A DNA stretch of 64,000 bases from Byssothecium circinans (GCA_010015675.1 ML976988.1:833573-897572); one strand, 5' to 3'; positions 33,596 through 44,945 are shown, counted from the first letter of the stretch. Notes: generated by a model not told the origin, from the sequence alone. A program made the numbers and translations.

Positions 33596-34462
33596 CTATT
33601 TCTTAACAACAACAACCCACTGACTAGCCATCAACTGCACCTCATCCCCCACAATCTTCACCCCCTTCTCCTCACCCAACCCCTTCAACACACTAACCAT
33701 CATATCAACCTCCTCCTCCCACCTCCCCTCATCCTCAGGAAACCACCCCGCAATCCCCGCCAAATACGCCCAGCTCTTCTCACACCACTTCCTAAACCCC
33801 TCGTCGCCACCTCCAATCTTAACCCAAGCCTCATGCCTCTCCACCTTCATCGCCTCCTTCGCGAACCCCGCCTCAGTGAGCACGTTCTGCAGCTGCTGGC
33901 CATCGGACCAGTTGATCGTGGGAGCAGGGAAGGGGTGCTCCGAGCGGAACTTCTTGTGCACGGCGAATATGGCGGGTTGCCATGTGACGTGCTGCCAGCA
34001 GTTCACTATCGCTGTACCGCCAGGCTTGAGCGTACGATGGATCTGCTTCGCACCGTCTAGCCCTGCGTTCTTGAAGAAGAAGATACCGATGTTCGTGACC
34101 GAGAGGTCGAAGAAATCGTCGGCAAAGTTCAGCTCCTCGCTCCGCTGGTTGGACACGTCAATGTTCCAGGAGTTCTTCTGGACGTCTTCGGAGAGCTTGT
34201 CGAGGAAGGGCTGGTCGATGTCTGCGGCGTAGATTTTGACGTCTTTGGGGGAGGAGGAGAGGATGGCGCGGGAGACGGTGCCCGAGCCGCAGGCGTTGTC
34301 GTGGATGATGCTTCCTGCGGCGATGGGGGGGATGAGGGTGAGGTTGTGTTGGGCGAATTGCGCGGTTACTTCTCCGCCTGAGGTCTCGTAGGTGGCTACC
34401 TTTGCGGGGCCGGTGATGAGGGCACGGGCTTGTTTGGGGATGTTGGAGTTGCTGATGTTCAT
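33596..34462 (-). CDS. SAM-dependent methyltransferase, GtmA-like
   Basis: Intronless, 288 residues from ATG at 34462. Class I Rossmann methyltransferase: motif I IHDNACGSGTVSRAI (about 53-67), acidic strand 2 end YAADIDQPFLDKL, then NFADDFFDLSVTNIGIFF (motif IV/V) and LHRTLKPGG-type HRTLKPGGTAIVNCW. The fungal-specific C-terminal half (WEEEVDMMVSVLKGLGEEKG) ends in SQWVVVVKK. The pattern matches the group that includes Aspergillus GtmA, an S-methyltransferase of dithiol natural products, but no such cluster lies nearby, so the substrate is inferred and weak. No targeting signal. A group of CCGA/TCGG half-sites lies about 370-410 bp upstream. Confidence 0.85.
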   Translation of the reverse strand: MNISNSNIPKQARALITGPAKVATYETSGGEVTAQFAQHNLTLIPPIAAGSIIHDNACGSGTVSRAILSSSPKDVKIYAADIDQPFLDKLSEDVQKNSWNIDVSNQRSEELNFADDFFDLSVTNIGIFFFKNAGLDGAKQIHRTLKPGGTAIVNCWQHVTWQPAIFAVHKKFRSEHPFPAPTINWSDGQQLQNVLTEAGFAKEAMKVERHEAWVKIGGGDEGFRKWCEKSWAYLAGIAGWFPEDEGRWEEEVDMMVSVLKGLGEEKGVKIVGDEVQLMASQWVVVVKK

Positions 34463-35227
34463 GGTTGCTGTGAATGGTTGGGATATCGATGTATTCTGCG
34501 AAGGGTTGCTTTAGATTTTGGTTGATGAAGTGGGTTTTGAGCCTGTGTTGTATGGTTCAATGGAAAGTGGCACAGTTGTCAGTGGCACGGCAGTCTTTTA
34601 TACGAGCAGTAGCCAACTTTCACCATACAGTAACCCGCAGTTAGTCTTTCTGCATCCATTACACTTACGTCTTGTTCGTCAACTAGTCTCACCAACTAAC
34701 GCTATACTGCAGGTGCGTTTGCCCAAAAGCACACCCTTGTCTCCACAAAGTACCGATGTCCATGTCGGAGACGGTGGCTGAGAGGCACGGCTCGTTGGAT
34801 GTCCGTGAGTGGCTGGACTCCGCACCGATCTCGGATTTGGGGGCTGAGAACGAAGTCCGAATCGGTCTCCGATATATCCGGCCGCCACCATGAAACTGTT
34901 AAGGATGCTTCTGCCTGCAGAACTAATTCACTATTCTATAGTACTCTTCTTAAAATACCATAAGAATTGCTGAACTTGTAATTCATAAAGAATTAAAGCC
35001 CATGCTTTCAAACCGTTGATAAGATAACTCCAGCCTTATCCCACCGTGTTGACACAACCTTGGAATTCCATGGGAAACCGATTTTAACATTCCTAGCATC
35101 ATTAATTCTGTACAAAGATTCAGGGTCCCATTTCGAAATCCTCTATTTTGATATGTCGTAGATGCTACATGAATCAGATTATCCACAACGACAACAAAAA
35201 CCAACGCACAAACATAATGCAATCCGA
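34463..35227. other. Intergenic, methyltransferase promoter and 3' flank of the coiled-coil gene
   Basis: 765 bp with no gene supported. It contains the CCGA/TCGG cluster at 34826-34872; beyond 34,910 it is AT-leaning. Confidence 0.4.
34826..34872. promoter_or_regulatory. Cluster of CCGA/TCGG half-sites, candidate zinc-cluster factor site
   Basis: Within 47 bp are CCGATCTCGG, TCCGAATCGG and TCGGTCTCCGA. The last fits TCGGN3CCGA, the consensus described for the epipolythiodioxopiperazine regulator GliZ and relatives. One match to such an 8-base palindrome is expected by chance in 64 kb; the clustering is what draws notice. Confidence 0.4.
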
Positions 35228-36418
35228 TCAACTCATCAGCCCTTGAACCTGCTCACTGCTCAAATTTGCCTGCCTACCCTTCATGACTGGCCTCTTCGCA
35301 CTCCCAGCAGCAGGTGCAGCCTTCCTCGCCGTTGACGCTGCACTCACACTCCTCTTCATTGGTGCGGGTCTAGCTGCTGCCGCACTACCAGCCTTCTGGC
35401 TCTCAATAGCCGCCTCGGCCTCAATGTTCTTCACCGCTCTCGAGATAGCCATGCTATACCCACCAATCCACTCTCCCCAGCCCTTGCTGGTCTTCTCAGT
35501 GCTGACCTCCATACTCGGAGGCGATGTCTTCCTTACAGCCGCCTTGGGCCGCGCAGTGGAGGCGGCAGGGGGTGTGGGACCACGGGCGGCTTGTGAGGCA
35601 CGGCGTTGTTCGAGGAACGACTTTGCGACATTCTGTGCTGCCGAGACACCTGATTGTATCTTCTGGACGTCTTTCATATCAAGGGTAGCGGGTAGAGGGA
35701 TGCGGTAGCTTCCGCTGAGCGTGACCTGCCGATCACCCATTACGACTGTCTCACTACCATCTCGTGGAACTTCCTCAATGTGATCGCTTTCCGCAGATGT
35801 CGAGCGCTTGGTACGTGGACGGGTGCGGGGTTGGTAGATTTCAAGGTCTTTCCGAGCTGTTTCCAGCTCGTCTTCGAGACGCACGAGTTCCTCGTCCGCG
35901 TCCTCTTCATCTTCGACGCGTTCGACCGTGGAGGAAAGCGTGGGTACTTGGGTAGCTGAGGAGCCTTTACGGCCTTTACCACGACGACGTGGTGAGCGTC
36001 CAGTGCGAGCTTCCGCAGAGGCATACAGCTCTTCGACTTTTGATTCCAGGCCACGGACGCGAGACTTGAGCGCTTCAAGTTCTATCTCAGCGGGTGAAGC
36101 AGTAGTAGCTGTAGAAGTAGTTGCAGCAGTGGCATTTTCAGGAGTTGGCTCCTTATTCAATTTTCTCGGCCGTCTCCTTGGGCGATTTGGTCCGGTTGTA
36201 GAACTTGCAGCGGGTGTTGTCGTTAAAGGCTTTTGGGTCGCAGCTACAGTAGGAGCTGGCGGTGTCTTGTTTTTTGCTTCTAACACAATGCCTCCCGCTG
36301 ATCCTGCTCGTCCAGCAGTACTCTGCTCAGCTGGGATTGCAGCTTTCCTCGATCTCGCCTGTTTGGGCTGTGACGTAGGCGGGTTGGGGCCGGGAGATTG
36401 GGATTTAGTGGTGGGCAT
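35228..36418 (-). CDS. Low-complexity coiled-coil protein, unknown function
   Basis: Single exon, 396 residues from ATG at 36418. The first 100 residues are Pro/Ala/Thr/Lys-rich and disordered. A heptad segment follows (about 105-135, IELEALKSRVRGLESKVEEL), a basic patch (SPRRRGKGRKG), then an acidic coiled coil (RVEDEEDADEELVRLEDELE) near 165-185. The conserved-looking core is near 230-275 (VTLSGSYRIPLPATLDMKDV, QSGVSAAQNVAKSFLEQRR) and 320-345 (GWGEWIGGYSMAISRAVKNI). The basic tail is KRPVMKGRQANLSSEQ. The core probably defines a fungal family, but I do not recognise it. No signal peptide or membrane segment. Confidence 0.78.
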   Translation of the reverse strand: MPTTKSQSPGPNPPTSQPKQARSRKAAIPAEQSTAGRAGSAGGIVLEAKNKTPPAPTVAATQKPLTTTPAASSTTGPNRPRRRPRKLNKEPTPENATAATTSTATTASPAEIELEALKSRVRGLESKVEELYASAEARTGRSPRRRGKGRKGSSATQVPTLSSTVERVEDEEDADEELVRLEDELETARKDLEIYQPRTRPRTKRSTSAESDHIEEVPRDGSETVVMGDRQVTLSGSYRIPLPATLDMKDVQKIQSGVSAAQNVAKSFLEQRRASQAARGPTPPAASTARPKAAVRKTSPPSMEVSTEKTSKGWGEWIGGYSMAISRAVKNIEAEAAIESQKAGSAAAARPAPMKRSVSAASTARKAAPAAGSAKRPVMKGRQANLSSEQVQGLMS

Positions 36419-37439
36419 CTTCGTAATTCTATTAAAGACCTTACATGGAACAACAATCTGAGCGGAAGGAAGAGAACAAGGAAGAGAAGGAAGTATTCAA
36501 TGGCGTATTGTGACACTTTGAAGCAAGCTATCAAAAGTTGGCCGAAGGAGCCTGACGTATGGGGGCGTCGCCAGGGTCTGAACACTAAACCCAATTAAGA
36601 CGCGATCTTCACACCACGCTGATCACGAACGTGGAGACTGTCTGTCACTCTGACCCCACCGTTCCCAGTTCCAGAGTTCTCTCTCGGTCTATGCTGGAGA
36701 TGGATCTTAGACAAGAATACAAAGTATGTAGAAGCACGTTCGACGCATTCATGCAAGCAAGCGCAGTCCCATATTTTTTTTTTCGCCAAAAGCTTCCCAA
36801 TCACACGTGTACACGTTGGTTGAGGTAGCTTAGGTACTTCAAAGCATGTACCTACCTCGTAATGGAATGGAATCAATGAGGCGGTCAAAGAAGACTCAGG
36901 AATGTAAATATTCAACCCATTCAGCAATCTACGTGAGAACTAGATATATGCCCGAGCACGAAATGTCTATTGCAGAAGCGAACACAAGACACACCAAGTT
37001 TGCACCAAATGATCCCCCACCCACGCACCGCTGTCAGCAGATACAGCCCTGCCACCACAACACCAAGCACCGCGAAGAGGAGAATGGTACAAGGATGACA
37101 AAGCCGTATTTTCGGATCATGAGGAAATCGAAGAAACATAACTTTTAAAATGAGGGGGAACAGATACAGACTAGCTCGACATGGGAAAGTGGAGATGTAT
37201 GCCCATGAAGAGAAAGCCCTTTCCTGGCACAGGGCAAGCCAGCCTAGTCAAGCGGAAAATGCTCCCTTGCGAGTCAAGCGAGGTCCAGGCAAGCTGAACG
37301 CGACAATATAGGAGGCCGCTGAAAGAGATTGGTGCCCCAAAACACGGGTATACGCACGAGCTCAAGCCAGAGACCAGACGCCACTCGAAGCATCCGACGC
37401 TGCGAACATCGTCGAATGCCAGGAGATAGAAGTACAGGC
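36419..37439. other. Intergenic, 1 kb
   Basis: Promoter of the gene at 35228-36418 and 3' flank of eIF4B. Small frames on both strands lack support. An A-rich stretch (GGAAGAGAACAAGGAAGAGAAGG type) near 36458-36486 is a purine tract upstream of the start. Confidence 0.4.
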
Positions 37440-39424
37440 CTAAGACGCGACCGCACGAGATGGCCCGCCGCGACGGTTGCCTCGTGCGTTCTTTACTGGC
37501 TTCGTGACAGTACTCCATCCATCGTCTTCCAGCGTCTCGGTAGTGGTGGCAGCTGGTCCCGAAGGCGTGTCCGATTTTCGTCGCCAGGCGCCCTCAGTCT
37601 TGGGATTGCGGACAACTTCCTTCGGCTTCACGGCCTTGTCATCGACAATGTCACCGTTTGCAGGTGCGTCGGGTGCATCATCTGCGACGATGTCGCCTTC
37701 CTCACCCACGCGCTGCAGAATGTCAAAATTCGAGCGAGCTTTTCCCTCAGAATCCTTCTCTTTTGTGTCTTCTTCGGATGCGACGCGGGGAGCACCTTCT
37801 TCTCCGGCAGATTTGCTGGCTGCCTCCTTAGCCTTCTTTTCGTCCCGAGCCTTCTCTTCAGCTTCCTTCTTCTGGCGGAAAGCCAGGGCTTTCTTCTCCT
37901 CGATCTCCCTCTCGCGAGCGGCGGTGTCAATGGGCCGTGCAGCACCGAATGGGTTTGCCTTAGAGCTAGTCTCAGAAGTGGATGTCAAGGGACCAGGCTC
38001 AGCCTCTGATACGGTTCGCTTTTGGAGGTTCAACCTAGGTCGCTGTGCTGGAGCAGCAGGTTGGGGAGCAGGCGACGAAGGAGTGCTAGCATCGGGGGTG
38101 GCGGACGGAGATTTAGTCGCCGCATCTGGACGCATCTTGGTCCTCCACTGGTTGTCCAATTCGGAAGCCCCAGGTGCTCGGTCGACTGGCGGTCGCTCCT
38201 GGAACTCGCGACGAGGAGGGCGTGACCCATCGTTGGAGCGGGCCTCACCCCAAGCCGGAGACTGTCGTCGCTCACGCGGGGCCTCAACGTTGCGTAGCCT
38301 ACCGCCTTCCCTCGGCGGACCAGAAGGAGCAGGAGACAATGGGCCCTTTCGCTCCCAGTTGCCCAAGTCACGCTCCTTGCCGTCACTCGCAAAGGGTGGG
38401 GGGCGCCTACGATCTCCTCCACGCTCGCTTCCAGCATCGTCGAACTGGCGGTATCCTCCTCGATCAGACGGGCGACGCTGGTTGGGAAGATCAGGGAGAG
38501 GACCCTTTCGAGTCCAATCAGACATGTCCTTGGAGGGGCCATCGGCACGGTCCTTGGCTATACCATGTCAAAGTCTGTTTATTCAACGGTCGTAGATGAA
38601 CTTACGTGGGTCGGCGACACTAACCCTGACATTTCTGCCCTGGAATTGAGTGCCAGACAGATCGAGCGCCTTTTTCAGGCCGTCTAGACTGCCAAACTCG
38701 ACATACCCGAAGCCTTTCGGCTTCCTCTCCAGCTTGTCCTCGACAATGCGCACGTTGGTGACCTCACAGTCCGCGAAGAAGTCCTGGATGTCGCCCTCGG
38801 TAGCGTCGAAGGATAAGTTGCCCAGATGTGCGGTATACGGAGGCTTCGAAGGAAGGGGGAGCTGCTCGCGGACCGCAAATCCACGGTCGGCTGGCAAAAG
38901 TCAGCAATTGCCCAATATTGCAAGTCAATCGCACGCACCGAAGCTACCAGCACGGTCGCCACCGAAACCTCCCCCACCAGCAGAGCTGAAGGTGCGCCTC
39001 TCGCCGCCAAAGCCGCCTGCACCTGCGCCGCCGCCACCGCCTACTCTGTTGTCAGTATATGAATGTTGGCGACGCGAGAATTCGTGCAAATTACCTCCGC
39101 CTGTAATAAGTTAGCACACGAAGTCGCGCAATATCCCAGGTGGACTCACCTCCGACGGGCATATCCTCCATTTCGTCAGCCCATGATCCGAGTGCTGCTT
39201 GGGGTCAGTAAGTCGTCTTGAGCGGAGTAGGTGGCGCATACATTGATCACCCAGAAAGTCCCCAAGGGACATCTTCTGGTTTTTCTTGGCGGGAGCTGTG
39301 CGTCACCGTTAGCCATGATGCTCTCAGGACTTGCGTAGTACATGCGAAACAGCGCAGCGCAGCGAGATCGCGGCGGGTGGGTAGGCGGGCAAGCGGCCTC
39401 CGCACAAAAGGACTACGGACCCAT
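37440..39424 (-). CDS. Translation initiation factor eIF4B (Tif3-like)
   Basis: Six exons, 39424-39421, 39295-39242, 39197-39150, 39100-38939, 38890-38606 and 38557-37440, give 556 residues. The first coding exon holds only ATGG; joined over a 125 bp intron it yields MAPAKKNQKMSLGDFLGDQ, the family's N-terminal signature, followed by ALGSWADEMEDMP. A Gly-rich stretch comes next, then one RRM near 100-175 (AHLGNLSFDAT as RNP2, KGFGYVEF as RNP1), then repeats of the eIF4B type (DWTRKGPLPDLP, NWERKGPLS, and SWR-like units) and a charged C-terminal half with a Lys/Glu/Ala helix. It stimulates the eIF4A helicase during mRNA recruitment to the 40S subunit. It is divergent from the Tim17-like gene, 327 bp away. 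Confidence 0.92.
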
Positions 39425-39751
39425 GATTGCGACTGAGCAGCTAACGCGCTCCGAAGTGCGCGCTTGCTGATGATAGACTGAGAGCTGTTTCTACTCTCAG
39501 CGTGTTGTTGTGTAGTTGTAGTTGGTCGTTCGTCGAAGCGTGGTTGTGTGGTCGAGCCCTGAAGGTGACCGAGCCTGAGAGAGAAAAATGGCCCGCAGGC
39601 ATGAAGTGCGGTTACTTCGCCTTGGATTATGTAATCTCTCCAGGTCAAACGAACCTTTTGTCTCCGCGCTGCCCCAGACTTTGCATCCACTTCTAGACAC
39701 GTCAACACGCAGCGAACTCTTTTGATCCCTGTTTGCATTCATGAGTGAACG
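39425..39751. promoter_or_regulatory. Bidirectional promoter between eIF4B and the Tim17-like gene
   Basis: 327 bp separate the two start codons. It is GT/AC rich, with TTGTTGTGTAGTTGTAGTTG near 39503-39522. No TATA box stands out. Confidence 0.55.
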
Positions 39752-39755
39752 ATGA
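39741..39755 (+). promoter_or_regulatory. Four-codon upstream ORF overlapping the Tim17-like start codon
   Basis: ATG AGT GAA CGA TGA; its TGA overlaps the main ATG at 39752 (ATGA). It is translated only if transcription starts upstream of 39741. This arrangement can lower initiation at the main start or couple the two by reinitiation. Confidence 0.5.
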
Positions 39756-40702
39756 CAACACTGCCTGATTCCGAACAGGTCACAAACCCGTTCGATGTGG
39801 CACGGCGAGCAGCCTGGATAGGTGCGGGCTCTGGTGAGTATCATGATCTTCAACCTACAAGTCATTTCTGCCTCGGATGCTTTCTGTCCGCATGATAGCT
39901 CCGTTCCTGTTTCTTCGAGCCCTTTAGTCTTTTGCCCTCGAAGAGAAATTCAATGCCAAGACATATCACGTGCAACTCTCGAGTCCACGGGTCCATGGCC
40001 GCTTCTATCTCAAGGGAGAACGTCATCAAAAGATGAAACATAGAACAAAACTGATTTTCTCCAGCGGTTCCGGGCTTGTTCATCGGCGCAACCTACGGCA
40101 CCCTCCGAACCAGCACCCCAGTCCTCTTCTCTCTCGCCTCCGGTGCCCAATGGTTCACCATCGGCACCACCTTCTGGAGCATCCGCAGCAGCATTCTCAA
40201 CAGCGACGGGCTCAGAAACTGGTGGAGAACTACCCGCGGCTTACCTCTCATTCCGCGCCATGACCTTATCCCAACTTCAGAAGACCGGGTCCGCGCCTCC
40301 ACCATTTCAGGTGCCGTCACGGGAGCCGCTCTAGGGCTACTCTTTCGAGGACCAAGAAACGTGATTCCTGGGACTATCATGTTCTCACTTTTTGGATGGG
40401 GTGGTCAGCATGGGTATAATTGGCTGGATGAGAGAAATTCTGTGGCTTGGAGGGAAGATGCGAAGATGAGAGAGGAAGGGAGGGAGAAGGAGAATTTTAT
40501 GCAGAGGTTGGCGAAGAGCAAGTGGAGCCCTATGAGTGCATTGTCTGATGAAGAGTATGAGAGGCTGGTTGGAGAGAAGATTTTGGCTGTTGAGGCGAAT
40601 ATTGCGTTGATTGATGAGAGGATTGAAGGGCTGAGGAAGCAACAGAAAGAATCGAAGGCACAGAAACTAAAGGAACAGGGTAAAGAAGAGGGGAAGTCAT
40701 GA
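39752..40702 (+). CDS. Tim17/Tim22/Tim23-family-like membrane protein
   Basis: Exons 39752-39833 and 40065-40702 join over a 231 bp intron to 239 residues (MTTLPDSEQ, NPFDVARRAAWIGAGSAVPG). The centre has small-residue helices typical of the Tim17 fold: AVPGLFIGATYGTLR, PVLFSLASGAQWFTIGTTFW, ASTISGAVTGAALGLLFRG and NVIPGTIMFSLFGWGGQ. The C-terminus is a long charged helix (about 150-239) ending Lys/Glu-rich. The family covers TIM translocase subunits and other mitochondrial inner-membrane proteins; this one is not a canonical Tim and its cargo or partner is unknown. A uORF overlaps its start. The intron is four times the usual length here. Confidence 0.8.
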
Positions 40703-43273
40703 TGGACATGGAGAGGAAGCCTCATTGCTAAATCAGCGTGATTGCTGAAGACGTAGCCATGTGTATAATTACTTTGTATACTGCTGTACACCACCAAAAT
40801 ACGTCCTACGCAGATCCACATGGAAAATAAAAAAAATCCAGCATTTGAGACGGTGCACAATACAATCCCAAACCTTCGGCTCGACACCTCAAACCATCTC
40901 AGAACCCAGGATAGCCCTTCCATCCCCTTTACGTTTCCGATCCAAATCTAGTTCTAAAAATACACCTCAGGCACCAGAAGTGCGTATCAACCATACGAAA
41001 AGCCAGTCCATTCGGAGTTCTAAATACAGCATAATTCCATTCCATTCTCAAGTCTCTTACGTATCTGCTGCGAGTGCGCATGCAGCACATCCACTTCATC
41101 AGCTACCATGGTAGCATCCCCCTCATCGGCACATCCCGCCCTTATACAACGCCACATATCAACCACCCCACACATTATTAATGACGGCTTCGATCGACAA
41201 GCCGTCACGGCATTGACAGGCCAAACTCGGTCCTTGCAGATCCGCGTACAGAACGATCGGCGCTAGTGGTATCTGTCATCACTTTTGACATCGGAACCAT
41301 CCAGATATCTGCATCAACACACCGTACTGTGGCGTAGCAACTAAATAATGATGCCCGTGGTGCAAACACACCGCGTGCCTGGACCCGTCTGTCCACATGT
41401 CCAATGCCAACGATCTCAAGCACGGCTTGGAAGAAACCATTGGAAAGCCCTCTCGTCTCATTTCGTGGAGTTGGAACCTCACTTGCCTTAGTACCTTACC
41501 GGTCTCCACCGATCATTATTCGACAGAACCCACACCCCTCTCATCTATCAGCATCGTCCCACGTGTTGGTGACCCCCAGGTTTCACGATCAATCTTACTG
41601 TACGAGGAGGGTACAGACTACAGTATTTGTCATTTCCCGCCATCCCAACCAATCTAATCGCACCTTGCCCGTACCTTACTACTGTACACGAGATTATAAA
41701 AAGAAAAACGAAAGGCAGAAAAGAAAAAAAGTCTCCGATGATTATGCCGCTCAAATTTATGCGTTTCAACGCCTGAGGCAACGACAACAACACTAGCAAT
41801 AATCACGCACACGCGCGGTCACGACAAGGTACAGTACAGTAAAATAGTACGAGCCGTGCATTTCTGCCATGTTTGTCAGGACCGAAATGTAGGTCTGGTC
41901 GACTAAGTTCCAAACTGAGAGCCGGCTGGGCTGGGCGACGACCCAATCAACCTCCAGTACAGTACGCATTTAATTCAACTCGATTCAATTCAATTCCAAA
42001 TACACAAAAGTGGCGCACGCTTCCAACCCGCTATCATGCCATGTAGTCTCGTACAAACAAGCCCACAGAAACTCAATAATCTCATCACATCTTCCATCAA
42101 CATAATCAACATGCAGGTACAATGGCACCAAGCAACTTCTGAACTGTCAGCATACATACACACCCATACATGTGTGCAAAGCCCGGTATTATCCCCATGC
42201 AGGTACACAAGTGCAGCTGATGGAGGAAGCCGCCAAAAAGCAAGGATTCCCTTGAACACCGTCAAGCCTTTTTCCCCTCTCACTCCCAAACCCATAACCT
42301 TGCTCGCCGGGGACCCTGATCTTCATACATCCCGCTGGCTGGAGCACGACCTCAGTTCGCTGATCGTTGGGACAAGGGTTGCCATTGTTGATCGGTTTAG
42401 AGGAAATCTGTATGAAAAGGCAAAAAAGCAACGATGGGATGTTTAGTTGATTTCATATTTCCCTATCTTCATGGATACATATCTTCCATGGTATAAATGC
42501 TACAATGAAGCTCTCTCCTTAAAACATCCTCCATACACATCTTGCAGACCAGATAAAACTATAGATAACGCTGACAACAAATAAGGCACCGAAACTTTTC
42601 CACCAAAAGAATATGGTTTGCGGTCCGCTATGCATCCAAATATAGCCGGTAAGAAGTTATAAAAAAATCCGCTGCAAAAGCTGTCGTCGTTCCATAGTGC
42701 AAGCCGTATCTGCATTATGTCGAGATAAATCCATGTCCAAAGCTCAAAACTCCCCAAGGATATTTCTTCCCCTCAATGTTTCATACCATAACAAGTACAC
42801 CGCCTTCAGTCCTTGCTGATTGTAGCGTGCACTTCCATTGTCCCAGTGTGCAGCAACCATGTGCTCTCTGTAAAAGTTCGAAGCAAAACGCTAGAATGCA
42901 ATGCCGTAACGCGGTCGATCGAGTGAAAAGTCGCGGAAATGACGCATGTGCCAACGCCTATAGTGGAGCTGCATCGCAGCAAAGTCGCACAGCAACCACA
43001 ATGTTGTTGTTGCCCGGAAGCCAGGAAAAGTGGTCGGACAAACGATTGTGTCGCCACGAGATTCTGCTCTTGCTGAAGACGGCATGGTCGCTTAAAGGTC
43101 TCTTCGTTCTCGACCAGCTTGCAACCGGAGCGATGAAGCCTGGTACCATTCTCTGCGTACGCTGGTTTGCGCTCGGGGTTTGGTTCCTAGAGGGTAGCTG
43201 TTTAGTACACCCCCACCTCTTCTTCGACTTGTTGAATAATAATAGTGGAGATACGGGCAGCTGCATCTTCCAC
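40703..43273. other. Largest intergenic stretch, 2.6 kb, no supported gene
   Basis: Holds the 3' flanks of two converging genes. Frames up to 136 codons (42036-42446) are unsupported by motif, ATG context or bias. GTACAGTAC-type palindromes recur near 41,830, 41,955 and 41,680 without clear order. A non-coding transcript cannot be excluded. Confidence 0.4.
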
Positions 43274-44945
43274 TTACAACACCCCTCCAGGCAATTGTAC
43301 CCTATTTCCGCTGTCCCAACCAAAACCGGTTCCTGTACTCCCAGGCCCTACGCTTCTGATGTCGTTGCCTCCAACGGTGCTTACGTGGCCTTCAGCGGGT
43401 GCGGCATGCTTTCGAAGCATAAACATGGGCTTTCGACCTTCTTTATCCAGCTGTTTGAACAATATCAAGGGCCGTTCGTTCAGCCCCAAACAACGCTCTT
43501 GGTCGCCATGCACAATGTATAGCGCATACTGGCGCCAGTCCGCCGTAATGTTGTACTTCTTAAGCGCAACAGGCAAAACTTTGTGGCACGGGTCGTCAAT
43601 CGATACGCGGAAAGATTTGAAAATCTCGACTTGAGGATTATTCGAGGACGGAGTCTGTGCCGGCGTGCCGGCTTGGTTCGAGCTCATAGTGCCTCCAGAT
43701 AGCGGCGGGTCCCCATCTTGATTAGGTGTGGTCGAAACCGTGTTGCTTCGCATCGGCGGTCGTAGCGGAGCCGGTGTAGCACGTGCATCGCGGCCTCTGT
43801 CGTTAACGAGGGTCTGGTCCGAGTGCTGCGACCAACTGGACTGCGCATCGTAATCGGGATGACCGCTGCGAGGAGCGTATTGGCGGTTCTGGTTCGCATA
43901 GGCGGGCGACGTGGGCGATGGTTGCGGGGCGGCATTGGGCGACAATTGGGAGCCGCCAGCGATGGATGCTGTCAGGTGTGAGGATGCTGCAAGGGCTGCT
44001 GCGGAGGGATCGAGGGACGAGCTGTCGAGCAAGGCGCGCCCCTCCGGTATGGTTGGAGAGGGGTTCTTCGGGCCCGACGAAAGGAAAAGCCTCTTGGTAG
44101 AGAACTTACGGGACAGACTACTCCCTGCCCGCTCTTGCTGCGCCGGGGGAGACATGGAAACGTGATCGTGCGGTGTGGGCAGCGGCTGCTGGCTGTCTTT
44201 GAAGGCGCGCACGAGTGGCAGGATCTCTTCACGGAGCCTCTTGTTTTCCTCCAACGCCTTGTTGAGATCGTCCTCGAGGTGGCGTATCTTGCTCTCACTT
44301 GCATGTATCCGCTCGTCGCGGGCCTGCACTACACGAATGACTTTGGCAAGATCGTCCTGCGTGGGTGGGGCGTCTTGCGCGGAGGTGTCGGCAGCTAGCA
44401 GTATCAGTAGAATGCATACGAGGGGGTCGGCCCGGGCTTACAGAGCGGGATGTAGTGGTCGGGCTCTATGGGCACGTTCTGCTGCACCTTCTTCTCGTAG
44501 ACGGCCTTGAGGATGGTCAGACGGTGGCCTACACTGCCCAGGCCAATCTCCTTGAGGTCGGCATGCTGTAGGGCTATCAGCGCGTCGCCCGTGATGCCCT
44601 GTTCTGCCACCTGTTAGCTGCCATGCAACGGTGGGTGTGGGTATGAGCACGTCACATACCAACGAAGCTGTCCGCATACTGCTCGAGGCCCAGGTCGGAC
44701 ACGAAGTCGGCGCTCTGCTCTTCGGACCATTCGGTGATGAGGCCGGTGGGACTGCCCTTGCTGTCCCGCGAGTGGGTGAAGGTGGTGGGCGTGTGTTCGG
44801 TGCTCATGGGGCCGGAGTCGGTGGGCGAGCTCTCTTCGTACTCTATGGGTAGACGCGGGCTCTGGATGACACTGCGCTCGTACTCGTCATCAGCATCGCT
44901 GTCTTCGTGGTGGTGTTGGTAGCTCGTAGCAGCCAGCGTTGTCAT
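43274..44945 (-). CDS. STE50: Ste50-like MAPK cascade adaptor
   Basis: Exons 44945-44660, 44603-44442 and 44394-43274 join over 56 and 47 bp introns to 522 residues. The acidic/Ser-rich N-terminus is followed by a SAM domain near 73-135 (WSEEQSADFVSDLGLEQYAD, GITGDALIALQHADLKEIG, VGHRLTILKAVYE). A coiled coil follows (about 165-200, ESKIRHLEDDLNKALEENKR), then a Ser/Pro-rich linker and a Ras-association domain near 400-475 (FKSFRVSIDDPCHKVLPVAL, YALYIVHGDQERCL). It ends NRVQLPGGVL. Ste50 binds the MAPKKK Ste11 through SAM-SAM pairing and links it to Cdc42/Ras at the membrane, serving pheromone, invasive growth and osmotic signalling. The second acceptor lies eight bases past a possible earlier AG; only the one used keeps frame. 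Confidence 0.93.

Noticed and set aside
35928..36461. Plus-strand open frame of 177 codons
   Set aside because: Antisense of the coiled-coil gene at 35228-36418.
37477..38595. Plus-strand open frame of 372 codons
   Set aside because: Antisense of the eIF4B C-terminal exon; Ser/Gly-rich product is a by-product of the Arg/Pro-rich sense frame.
39069..39117. Possible extra 49 bp intron in eIF4B (GTAATT..CAACAG)
   Set aside because: Splicing it would create an immediate TAG; retaining it keeps the frame open.
42776..43522. Plus-strand open frame of 248 codons
   Set aside because: Its 3' part is the antisense of the STE50 Ras-association exon, and the rest has no motif or codon bias.
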